Source: an uncultured Sulfurovum sp. (GTDB taxonomy: Bacteria; Campylobacterota; Campylobacteria; Campylobacterales; Sulfurovaceae). Taken from it: 7,744 nt of DNA. The position numbers and the translations under genes were made by a program. Below, in pieces: positions 1 to 6,559 of this stretch; position 1 is the first letter of the stretch; every line of letters starts with the position of its first letter. The stretch is taken from assembly GCA_947313765.1 (NCBI GenBank), contig CAMZNQ010000251.1:1-7744 (forward strand), given 5' to 3'. The notes below the pieces were generated by a model. It was not told where the DNA came from, did no database searches, and worked only from the letters and a program-made list of their open reading frames with translations.

Positions 1-1
1 C

Positions 2-127
2 TTTAATGAGTTGATTGAATCGGAGGATAGATATTTAAGAAGATATAGTAAAAGTCCTAGATTGACAGATATTAAATATTCTTTACTTTTTTTAAAAGCA
101 TTAATAAAAGGTACTAGAAGTGTATAG
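2..127 (+). CDS. 3' end of an unidentified protein, truncated by the window start
   Basis: This is an open frame of 41 codons running in from the left edge and closing at TAG 125-127. The other two forward frames stop within the first few codons. Its codon choice (AGA for arginine, AGT for serine, ATA and ATT for isoleucine) matches the genes downstream, so it looks like a real C-terminus. The tail is basic, with several Arg/Lys residues and the stretch LTDIKYSLLFLKALIKG. A short D-I-K plus hydrophobic/basic tail is vaguely reminiscent of polyprenyl-phosphate sugar transferases (the LDIKI-type ending), which often sit in such loci, but glycosyltransferases of other families can end similarly. 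The fragment is too short to name. It lies 27 bases before rmlA on the same strand and may be in the same operon. Confidence 0.6.
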   Translation, partial: FNELIESEDRYLRRYSKSPRLTDIKYSLLFLKALIKGTRSV

Positions 128-143
128 AACAATAGATATAAAA

Positions 144-150
144 AGGGGAG
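144..150 (+). promoter_or_regulatory. Ribosome binding site of rmlA
   Basis: AGGGGAG lies four bases before the ATG at 155. It is the strongest Shine-Dalgarno-like sequence in the window and fixes the rmlA start. It sits in the only non-coding gap (128-154) upstream of the overlapping gene series. No promoter is evident in that gap: the TATAAA at 137-142 is too close to the ribosome binding site to act as its -10 box. Confidence 0.8.
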
Positions 151-154
151 ATAT

Positions 155-1039
155 ATGAAAGGGATAATATTAGCAGGAGGTAGTGGTACAAGGTTATATC
201 CAATTACTAAAGGGGTAAGTAAACAACTTGTTCCCATATATGATAAACCTATGATTTACTATCCTCTATCAATATTAATGCTAGGAGGAGTAAGAGATAT
301 TTTAATTATCTCTACTCCAAACGATTTAGACAGTTACAAGAATTTATTAGGAGATGGTTCTCAACTTGGTATTAAATTTACATATATTGAGCAACCAAAT
401 CCTAATGGATTAGCAGAAGCATTTATATTGGGAAAAGAGTTTATTGGAGATGATGATGTAGCTCTAATTTTAGGAGATAACATATTTTATGGTAGTGGTC
501 TGATAGAGATACTCTCTAATTCTATAAAAAGTGTAAAAGATGATAAAAAAGCAACTCTATTTAGTTACTATGTAAACGACCCAGAACGTTATGGAGTTGC
601 AGAGTTTGATATAGATGGAAGAGTCCTCTCATTAGAGGAGAAACCTAAATATCCTAAGAGTAACTATGCTATTGTTGGACTATATTTCTATCCAAATGAT
701 GTTGTAAAAAAAGCAGTAGATGTAACCCCTAGTTCAAGAGAAGAGTTAGAGATAACCACAATAAATGAGATGTATCTTAAAGAAGACAGGCTAAGAGTTG
801 AACAGATGGGTCGTGGATATGCATGGTTAGATACAGGAACACATGAGAGCCTTCTTGAAGCAGGACTATTTATCCAAACAATTGAGAAAAGGCAGGGTTT
901 AAAGGTTGCATGTATAGAGGAGATTGCCTATAAAAATAGTTGGATAACAAAAGATGAGCTATTGACTCTTGCAGAACCATTGATGAAAAGTAATTATGGA
1001 AAGTATCTTTTAACTATCATATCAGAGGATAGATTTTGA
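155..1039 (+). CDS. rmlA: Glucose-1-phosphate thymidylyltransferase (RmlA/RfbA)
   Basis: This enzyme condenses glucose-1-phosphate with dTTP to give dTDP-glucose and pyrophosphate in the cytoplasm, the entry step for dTDP-deoxysugars. The 294-residue length is normal for the short RmlA family. The N-terminus carries the nucleotide-binding signature [11 protein letters not shown] followed by KGVSKQL (residues 8-25). LGDN at 106-109 provides the metal/sugar-phosphate aspartate, EEKPK at 161-165 is the sugar-binding lysine motif, and WLDTGTH at 224-230 is the conserved C-terminal motif. The ATG start is set by a strong ribosome binding site and by the canonical MKGIILAGG beginning. The stop overlaps the TTG start of rmlB by four bases. 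In this cluster it feeds an amino-deoxysugar route, since rmlC and rmlD are absent. The assignment is secure. Confidence 0.97.
   Translation: MKGIILAGGSGTRLYPITKGVSKQLVPIYDKPMIYYPLSILMLGGVRDILIISTPNDLDSYKNLLGDGSQLGIKFTYIEQPNPNGLAEAFILGKEFIGDDDVALILGDNIFYGSGLIEILSNSIKSVKDDKKATLFSYYVNDPERYGVAEFDIDGRVLSLEEKPKYPKSNYAIVGLYFYPNDVVKKAVDVTPSSREELEITTINEMYLKEDRLRVEQMGRGYAWLDTGTHESLLEAGLFIQTIEKRQGLKVACIEEIAYKNSWITKDELLTLAEPLMKSNYGKYLLTIISEDRF
1024..1039 (+). promoter_or_regulatory. Ribosome binding site and TTGA stop/start overlap at rmlA-rmlB
   Basis: AGAGGA (1024-1029) lies inside the 3' end of rmlA, six bases before TTG 1036-1038. The rmlA stop TGA (1037-1039) shares three bases with the TTG start. 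This arrangement supports the rare start codon and suggests that rmlB is translated by ribosomes finishing rmlA. Confidence 0.7.
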
Positions 1040-2067
1040 AAACAATATTAATAACAGGTGGTGCAGGTTTTATAGGAAGTAATTTTATCCCATATTTTTT
1101 AAAAAAATATAGTAAATATAGGGTGATAAACTTAGACCTATTAACCTATGCAGGTAGTTTAGAGAATCTAAAAGAGGTTGAGAGTAATCCAAACTATGAG
1201 TTTGTTTTGGGAAATATAGATAATAGAGAATTAGTTGAATATCTATTTTTTAAATATGATATAAGAGGTGTTATAAACTTTGCTGCTGAATCTCATGTAG
1301 ATAATAGTATTAAAGCTCCTAAAGTATTTATAGAGACAAATATAGATGGAACTTTCACTCTACTTGATGTAGCAAAGAACTATTGGATAGAGAGACCACA
1401 TAGATATAAGGATGAGTATATGGGTTGTAGATTTCATCACATCTCCACAGATGAAGTATATGGAACTCTAGGTAGTAATAGAGATGAACTTTTTGAAGAG
1501 ACTACACCATACTCTCCAAACTCTCCCTACTCTGCAAGTAAAGCTAGTAGTGATATGTTAGTTAGAAGTTATCAAGAGACTTATGGTCTAAATACAGTTA
1601 TTACAAACTGCTCAAATAACTATGGAAAAAAACAGCATGATGAGAAGCTTATCCCAACAATCATTAGAAAAGCCCTAGCAAATGAACCTATACCTATATA
1701 TGGAGATGGAGAGAATATTAGAGATTGGATATATGTTTTAGACCACTGTAGAGGAGTAGATTTAGCATATCACAAAGGAAGAGAGTCTCATAGTTACAAT
1801 ATTGGTGGTAGAAATGAGAGAACAAATATCTATATAGCAGAGAAGATATGCGACATATTAGATACTCTAAAACCTAAAAAAGATACTTCATACAGAGAAC
1901 TTATAACCTTTGTTGAGGATAGAGCAGGACATGATAGACGTTATGCAATAGATGCAACTAAGATAGAGAGAGAGCTTGGCTGGAGAGCTAAAGAGAGTTT
2001 TGAGAGTGGAATTGTAAAAACCATTGAGTGGTACTTAGTAAAATATGGAGATAAAAATGGAAATTAA
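1036..2067 (+). CDS. rmlB: dTDP-glucose 4,6-dehydratase (RmlB/RfbB)
   Basis: This NAD-dependent extended short-chain dehydrogenase converts dTDP-glucose to dTDP-4-keto-6-deoxyglucose. The Rossmann glycine motif TGGAGFIGS spans residues 7-15. The catalytic triad region STDEVYG at 137-143 supplies T138, D139 and E140, the residues that separate 4,6-dehydratases from epimerases. The active-site YSASK is at 165-169. NNYG followed by EKLIP (194-206) and [12 protein letters not shown] (223-234) are typical of RmlB. At 343 residues it is full length. The start is TTG at 1036: translation from here places the glycine motif at the usual distance from the N-terminus, the first internal Met is only at about residue 129, and AGAGGA at 1024-1029 gives a well-spaced ribosome binding site. 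TTGA overlaps the rmlA stop, indicating translational coupling. Confidence 0.96.
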   Translation: MKTILITGGAGFIGSNFIPYFLKKYSKYRVINLDLLTYAGSLENLKEVESNPNYEFVLGNIDNRELVEYLFFKYDIRGVINFAAESHVDNSIKAPKVFIETNIDGTFTLLDVAKNYWIERPHRYKDEYMGCRFHHISTDEVYGTLGSNRDELFEETTPYSPNSPYSASKASSDMLVRSYQETYGLNTVITNCSNNYGKKQHDEKLIPTIIRKALANEPIPIYGDGENIRDWIYVLDHCRGVDLAYHKGRESHSYNIGGRNERTNIYIAEKICDILDTLKPKKDTSYRELITFVEDRAGHDRRYAIDATKIERELGWRAKESFESGIVKTIEWYLVKYGDKNGN

Positions 2068-2068
2068 A
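2045..2068 (+). repeat. Imperfect 12-base tandem duplication creating two candidate fdtA starts
   Basis: ATGGAGATAAAA (2045-2056) is followed directly by ATGGAAATTAAA (2057-2068), identical at 10 of 12 positions. Both copies begin with an in-frame ATG and encode MEIK. The GGAG inside the first copy (2047-2050) stands six bases before the second ATG and acts as a good ribosome binding site for it. The first ATG has no comparable purine-rich motif upstream. The second ATG (2057) is therefore preferred. Confidence 0.7.
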
Positions 2069-2461
2069 CTAATAGATTTTCAAATACTAGGTGATAATAG
2101 AGGGAGTTTAGTTGCACTTGAAGAGAATAAAGAGATACCTTTTCATATAAAAAGAGTTTACTATCTATTTGATACTAAAAGTGGTGTTCGTAGAGGTTTT
2201 CATGCACATAAAGCACTCCAACAAGTAGCTGTTTGTGTGAGTGGAAGTTGTAGCTTTTTACTTGATGATGGCAGAGAGAAAAAAAATCTACTCTTAGACA
2301 CTCCAAATAAAGGTCTTTTTATAGAAGATATGGTTTGGCATGAGATGTATGATTTTAGTGATGATTGTGTTTTGCTTCTACTTGCTAGTGAGTTGTATGA
2401 TGAGAGTGATTATATTCGAAATTATGATGATTTTATAGGGATTATAGAGAATGAAAAATAA
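2057..2461 (+). CDS. fdtA: dTDP-4-keto-6-deoxyglucose 3,4-ketoisomerase, FdtA (galacto) type
   Basis: This small cupin enzyme moves the keto group of dTDP-4-keto-6-deoxyglucose from C4 to C3, preparing it for amination. Starting at 2057 it has 134 residues, the normal family length. The motif GFHAHK puts the catalytic histidines at H49 and H51, the numbering known from Aneurinibacillus FdtA. RVYYLFD (33-39) and the final SDYIRNYDDF (117-126) are also family signatures. Two residues reported to control product stereochemistry are R15 (in GDNRGSL) and H95 (in VWHEM). As I recall, FdtA has Arg/His here and QdtA has Tyr/Arg, so a dTDP-3-keto-6-deoxygalactose product is inferred. A start at 2045 would add four residues but lacks a ribosome binding site. 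The gene overlaps rmlB by 11 bases and the next gene by 11. The family is certain; the stereochemistry is probable. Confidence 0.9.
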   Translation: MEIKLIDFQILGDNRGSLVALEENKEIPFHIKRVYYLFDTKSGVRRGFHAHKALQQVAVCVSGSCSFLLDDGREKKNLLLDTPNKGLFIEDMVWHEMYDFSDDCVLLLLASELYDESDYIRNYDDFIGIIENEK

Positions 2462-3299
2462 TATAACAAAAATTATTTTTGCAGGATGTGGACATGGAGG
2501 GATAGTCGCTCTAAAGTCACTTCAAGAATATTTTACTTATATTGAAGTTATAACTGATGATTTAGATGTTATTGCTCTTTTAAGGGTTACTGACAAACAA
2601 ATAGATTCTCTATCAAGTAGTTTAACTAATTTAGTAGTTTGTGCAGGATATAAAGAGATTATAAAAGAAAATATTTTAAAAGAAAAAACAATAATTAATA
2701 CTCATCCATCACTTTTACCAAAATATAGAGGTTTTCATGGTTTAGCTTGGGCAATGTTAAATTTTGAATCAGAATTAGGCTTCACTATTCATCTAATGAA
2801 TAAATATATTGATGATGGTGATATCTTAGAACAATATAAAATCAAATATAAAGAAGAAACATCACAAGAGATAATGACATTATTTGATGATTATGTAAGA
2901 GATAATTTAGGAAGAGTTGTTGTTGATTATTTAAGTAATAGATTAATCCCTTTAAGGCAAGATAAAAGTAAGGCTACTTGGGTAGCAAAAAGAAATATAG
3001 ATGATTGTATTATAGATTTTAGTAAATCAAATTTATACATAGAGAGATTTTTTAAAGTATTGGTATTACCTTATCCATTACCAATGTTAAAAATAGAGAA
3101 TATACTTTATGAGATACTAGACCATAAACTTATTGAAATTGATTACTATACAGACTTAGGTAGAGTTGTAAATATTGAAGATGATGATGTCTATATAAAA
3201 GTAAAAGATGGATTATTAGTTATCAATAATATAAGAAAATATAAAACAGAAGAAAAGATTAAAGCATCAGAAATCATGAGAATTGGAAAGAGACTATGA
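2451..3299 (+). CDS. Sugar N-formyltransferase (WlaRD/FdtF/QdtF-like)
   Basis: This is predicted to transfer a formyl group from N10-formyltetrahydrofolate to the C3 amine of a dTDP-3-amino-3,6-dideoxyhexose. The 282 residues contain an N-terminal formyltransferase domain. INTHPSLLPKYRG (82-94) and IDDGD (120-124) supply the catalytic triad N83, H85 and D121, spaced exactly as N108, H110 and D146 of E. coli methionyl-tRNA formyltransferase. DCIIDFSKS (185-193) and LPYPLPMLK (206-214) match the region after the catalytic core. GRVVNIEDDDVYIKVKDG (237-254) resembles the beta-rich C-terminal domain of the Fmt/ArnA superfamily. A housekeeping Fmt is unlikely, because the protein is shorter, has a different N-terminus and sits between a ketoisomerase and an aminotransferase. 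It lacks the C-terminal ankyrin extension of some QdtF enzymes. AGGG at 2437-2440 may be the ribosome binding site. The exact sugar is inferred from its neighbours. Confidence 0.88.
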   Translation: MKNNITKIIFAGCGHGGIVALKSLQEYFTYIEVITDDLDVIALLRVTDKQIDSLSSSLTNLVVCAGYKEIIKENILKEKTIINTHPSLLPKYRGFHGLAWAMLNFESELGFTIHLMNKYIDDGDILEQYKIKYKEETSQEIMTLFDDYVRDNLGRVVVDYLSNRLIPLRQDKSKATWVAKRNIDDCIIDFSKSNLYIERFFKVLVLPYPLPMLKIENILYEILDHKLIEIDYYTDLGRVVNIEDDDVYIKVKDGLLVINNIRKYKTEEKIKASEIMRIGKRL

Positions 3300-4234
3300 A
3301 TATAATAAAATATATAAATAGTGATAAGAGTCTATGGGATGATTTTGTAAAAAATAGTAAAAACTCTCATTTCTTCTTTTTACGAGATTATATGGAGTAT
3401 CATAATGATAGATTTATAGATGCCTCTTTAATGTTTTACGATAATAGAGAAAAATTAATAGCTATCCTACCTGCAAATAGAGTAGATGATACTCTCTATT
3501 CACATCAAGGTCTTACTTTTGGAGGGTTGATAATAGATAAAAAGATAAGAGCAGAAGAGATTATTCAAATATTCTCAATATTAATAGAGTATTTAAAAGA
3601 GAAAAAGATAAAAAACTTTATATATAAATCTATTCCACACATATATCATAAAATACCTGCACAAGAGGATTTATATGCTCTCTTTATTTATAATGCAAAA
3701 CTATATAGAAGAGATATTAGCTCTACCATAGATTTAAGAGAGCCAATAAGATACTCTAAAGGTAGGAAATGGAGTATCAACAAGGCAAAAAAAGAGGGTG
3801 TTAAAATCTCTATATCAGATGATTATAAAGAGTTTTGGAAACTACTTAATGTTGTACTACAAGAGAACCATAATGCACAAGCTGTTCATAGATTAGAAGA
3901 GATGGAATTACTTGCTAACCGTTTTAAAAAAAACATAAAACTATATCTAGCATATAGAGAGAATCAACTTTTAGCTGGAGCAGTAATCTATGAGAATGAA
4001 AATATTGTACATACGCAATATTTAGCAAATAGTAGAGTAGGAAGAGATATAGGTGCATTAGATTTATTAATAGACTACCTTATTAAAGATGTATATGCAA
4101 ATAAGAGATTCTTTGATTTTGGAATATCAAATGAGAATGGTGGTAGATATTTAAATAGTGGATTAATATCTCAAAAAGAGTCTTTTGGTGCTAGAGCTAT
4201 TGCTCATGATTTTTATGAATTGGAGATACAATGA
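3296..4234 (+). CDS. FemAB/GNAT-superfamily acyltransferase of unknown acyl donor
   Basis: This 312-residue soluble protein has the two-lobe FemAB look. The N-terminal part contains [11 protein letters not shown] (26-36), LIAILPANR (54-62) and the glycine-rich [10 protein letters not shown] (70-79). After a linker comes [13 protein letters not shown] (156-168), which resembles the RNIRKA-type element of FemX-like proteins. The second GNAT-like half contains LLAGAVIY (225-232), HTQYLA (239-244) and [19 protein letters not shown] (272-290). Family members transfer amino acids from aminoacyl-tRNA or other acyl groups to amines. The peptidoglycan role of classical FemABX is unlikely here, because the gene overlaps both the formyltransferase and the aminotransferase by ATGA. 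It probably acylates an amino sugar or the glycan; donor and acceptor cannot be read from the sequence. Such proteins are often labelled simply as GNAT N-acetyltransferases. Confidence 0.75.
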   Translation: MNIIKYINSDKSLWDDFVKNSKNSHFFFLRDYMEYHNDRFIDASLMFYDNREKLIAILPANRVDDTLYSHQGLTFGGLIIDKKIRAEEIIQIFSILIEYLKEKKIKNFIYKSIPHIYHKIPAQEDLYALFIYNAKLYRRDISSTIDLREPIRYSKGRKWSINKAKKEGVKISISDDYKEFWKLLNVVLQENHNAQAVHRLEEMELLANRFKKNIKLYLAYRENQLLAGAVIYENENIVHTQYLANSRVGRDIGALDLLIDYLIKDVYANKRFFDFGISNENGGRYLNSGLISQKESFGARAIAHDFYELEIQ

Positions 4235-5331
4235 TACCATTTTTGGATTTAAAAAAGATAAATAGAGAATATAGAGAAGAGTTACTAGAGGCTTGTAGTA
4301 GAGTCATAGATAGTGGGTGGTATATTGGTGGTAATGAGTGTAGAGATTTTGAAAAAGAGTTTGCAACTTACTGTGGAGTAGATAGGGCTATTGGTGTTGG
4401 AAATGGACTCGATGCACTCACTCTTATATTTAGAGCATATATAGAGATGAATATTATCAATAAGGGTGATGAGGTTATTGTTCCTGCAAATACATATATA
4501 GCCTCTATCTTATCAATAACTGAAAATGATTTAGTTCCCATTTTAGTTGAACCAAATATAGAGACTCTAAACATAGATATAGATAAGATAGAGGAGGCAA
4601 TAACAGATAAAACAAAAGCTATTTTAGTTGTTCATCTATATGGTCAAGCTGTTGAGATGAAAAGAGTTTTAGAGATAGCAAAAAGGTATAATTTAAAAGT
4701 TATAGAGGATTCTGCACAAGCACATGGAGCTATTGACAATACTCTAAATAGAAGAGTAGGGGGGTTAGGAGATGCAAGTGGATTTAGCTTTTATCCTGGA
4801 AAAAACCTTGGTGCTATTGGAGATGGGGGTGCTGTAACAACAGACGATATGAAATTAGCAAATACCATAGAGGCACTTAAAAATTATGGTAGCCATAAAA
4901 AATATGAAAACTTATATAAAGGGGTTAACAGTAGATTAGATGAGATACAATCAGCAATATTAAGAGTAAAATTAAAATATTTAGATTTGGAGATAGCAAA
5001 AAGAGAAGAGATAGCAAAAAATTATCTTGAAAATATAACAAATAATAATATTTTATTGCCTAAAAGAATAAATGGAACAGTTTGGCATCTATTTGTAATC
5101 AGAAGTAAAAATAGAGATAGACTACAAAATTATCTATTGGAAAGAGGTATTCAAACTCTTATACACTACCCAATAGCACCACATAAACAGAGAGCTTATC
5201 AAGAGTGGAATGGAAGAGAACTACCCATAACAGAGAAGATACACAATGAGATTTTAAGTCTACCAATTAGTGGTGTTCAGAGTCAAGAAGATACATATAC
5301 AATAGTAAAGGCTATTAATGACTTTAATTAA
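4231..5331 (+). CDS. fdtB: dTDP-3-keto-6-deoxyhexose 3-aminotransferase (FdtB-type, DegT/DnrJ/EryC1 family)
   Basis: This PLP-dependent enzyme aminates C3 of the ketoisomerase product, using glutamate as the usual amino donor, to yield dTDP-Fuc3N (or Qui3N). The protein has 366 residues and opens with the characteristic [15 protein letters not shown] (29-34) and GNGLDAL (58-64) belong to the cofactor and substrate pocket. EDSAQAHGA (159-167) supplies D160 and Q163, which contact the pyridine ring. [17 protein letters not shown] (185-201) carries the Schiff-base lysine K191. The late [12 protein letters not shown] (231-242) is the conserved active-site loop from the partner subunit. The start is ATG 4231, with GGAG at 4222-4225, and ATGA overlaps the preceding stop. 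C3 specificity is inferred from adjacent fdtA; the family is certain. Fuc3N versus Qui3N depends mainly on the isomerase. Confidence 0.9.
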   Translation: MIPFLDLKKINREYREELLEACSRVIDSGWYIGGNECRDFEKEFATYCGVDRAIGVGNGLDALTLIFRAYIEMNIINKGDEVIVPANTYIASILSITENDLVPILVEPNIETLNIDIDKIEEAITDKTKAILVVHLYGQAVEMKRVLEIAKRYNLKVIEDSAQAHGAIDNTLNRRVGGLGDASGFSFYPGKNLGAIGDGGAVTTDDMKLANTIEALKNYGSHKKYENLYKGVNSRLDEIQSAILRVKLKYLDLEIAKREEIAKNYLENITNNNILLPKRINGTVWHLFVIRSKNRDRLQNYLLERGIQTLIHYPIAPHKQRAYQEWNGRELPITEKIHNEILSLPISGVQSQEDTYTIVKAINDFN

Positions 5332-6559
5332 AACCTCTATATTAACTGCTATCTCTACAATTATTAAGATATTTTCAGGATTTGTCATAAATAAAGTAGT
5401 AGCTATATATATAGGTCCATCTGGATTAGCTATGATAGGACAACTTCAAAGTTTTCTTAATATTATAAAGATATTTGCTAATGGAGCAACGATTCAAGGG
5501 GTCATTAAATATACAGCTGAATATAAAAATAGGAGAGAAGATAAAATAAAACTATTTAGCTCTAGCTTTGCCATAACCATACTCTCTAGTATCGTTATAT
5601 CTATAATACTTTTTATATTTAATCAAGAGTTTTCAGAGTTGATATTTAAAACAGATGGCTATAAAATGGTTTTTAACATATTAAGTTTTACAATATCTCT
5701 ATTTGCATTAAATACCCTGCTTCTATCTATATTAAATGGTGAACAAGAGATTAAAAAGTACATATTAATAAATATAATAAGTAGTATCTTTTCTCTTTTT
5801 TTTACAACACTATTAGTAGTCAAATTTCATCTTATGGGGGCATTGTATGCTCTAGTTCTAAATCAATCTGTTATATTTTTTATAACATTAATATTTGTAG
5901 TTAAAAGCTCATGGTTTAAGATTAGATACTTTACAAAAGGATTTGATAGTAAAACTACAACTAAATTGGGTAAATATGCTCTTATGGCACTTACCTCTGC
6001 GTTAACCATTCCAATTAGTGAAATAATTATTAGAAACTATATCGGTTCAACTATAGGTTGGGATAGTGCAGGATATTGGCAAGGGATAAAGTATATATCA
6101 GATATGTACCTTTTAGTCATAACAACCTCTCTAAGTGTATATTATCTACCAAAATTATCTGAAATCGAAGATAGAGATGAACTAAGAAGAGAGATTTTTA
6201 GTGGATATAAAATAATAATGCCAATTGTGATTATTATGGCATTTGGTATATATATTTTTAGAGATTTTATTATTGAAATAGCTTTTAGTGGTAAATTTGT
6301 TGCTATGAGTGAACTATTTCTATGGCAATTGATAGGAGATGTATTTAAGATAGCATCTTGGTTACTAGCCTATTTGATGTTAGCTAAAGCTATGACAAAG
6401 ATTTTTATAATCAGTGAAATATTATTTGTGACAATCTGGACAGTAGTTGCAATTTTAGGAGTAAAATATTATGGAATAGTAGGGATAACCTACGCTTTTG
6501 CTCTCAATTACTTTTTATACTTAATATTTATGTTTTTATATTTTAGAAAGAGAATTTAA
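5318..6559 (+). CDS. wzx: Wzx lipid-linked oligosaccharide flippase, WzxE-like
   Basis: This integral inner-membrane protein of the polysaccharide transporter (MOP) superfamily flips undecaprenyl-pyrophosphate-linked repeat units to the periplasmic face. The 413 residues are dominated by hydrophobic segments, roughly at 7-32, 82-101, 118-138, 148-168, 173-195, 217-238, 255-277, 298-319, 334-356, 361-380 and 385-408. Conserved stretches match what I recall of E. coli WzxE along the whole length: the [11 protein letters not shown] start, [14 protein letters not shown] (219-232), the [13 protein letters not shown] region (253-265), [11 protein letters not shown] (273-283) and [12 protein letters not shown] (334-345). 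WzxE handles a repeat containing the amino sugar Fuc4NAc, which fits an amino-fucose cluster. The start overlaps fdtB by 14 bases, with AAAGG at 5307-5311. The exact cargo is unknown. Confidence 0.92.
   Translation: MTLIKTSILTAISTIIKIFSGFVINKVVAIYIGPSGLAMIGQLQSFLNIIKIFANGATIQGVIKYTAEYKNRREDKIKLFSSSFAITILSSIVISIILFIFNQEFSELIFKTDGYKMVFNILSFTISLFALNTLLLSILNGEQEIKKYILINIISSIFSLFFTTLLVVKFHLMGALYALVLNQSVIFFITLIFVVKSSWFKIRYFTKGFDSKTTTKLGKYALMALTSALTIPISEIIIRNYIGSTIGWDSAGYWQGIKYISDMYLLVITTSLSVYYLPKLSEIEDRDELRREIFSGYKIIMPIVIIMAFGIYIFRDFIIEIAFSGKFVAMSELFLWQLIGDVFKIASWLLAYLMLAKAMTKIFIISEILFVTIWTVVAILGVKYYGIVGITYAFALNYFLYLIFMFLYFRKRI

Noticed and set aside
62..90. TTGACA resembling a consensus -35 box upstream of rmlA
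   Set aside because: It sits inside the upstream coding end, and no good -10 box is found about 17 bases further on, so it is probably coincidental.
1965..1974. Five AG dinucleotide repeats in rmlB
   Set aside because: The repeat is too short to be a likely contingency locus and simply reflects Glu/Arg codons (GAG, AGA) common throughout the window.
2451..3299. Housekeeping methionyl-tRNA formyltransferase
   Set aside because: The catalytic motifs are shared, but its length, divergent N-terminus and position between fdtA and fdtB point to a sugar formyltransferase.
3926..3933. Run of eight A in the FemAB-like gene as a phase-variable tract
   Set aside because: It encodes Lys-Lys-Asn in an intact frame, and such runs are expected in this AT-rich DNA; no long G/C tract of the Campylobacter type is present.
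4368..4574. Minus-strand open frame of 68 codons inside fdtB
   Set aside because: It lies wholly opposite the strongly conserved aminotransferase and shows no recognisable motif or ribosome binding site; it is a shadow frame.
5796..5803. Run of eight T in wzx as a possible slippage site
   Set aside because: The reading frame is intact, the tract is short, and phenylalanine-rich membrane segments naturally give T runs.
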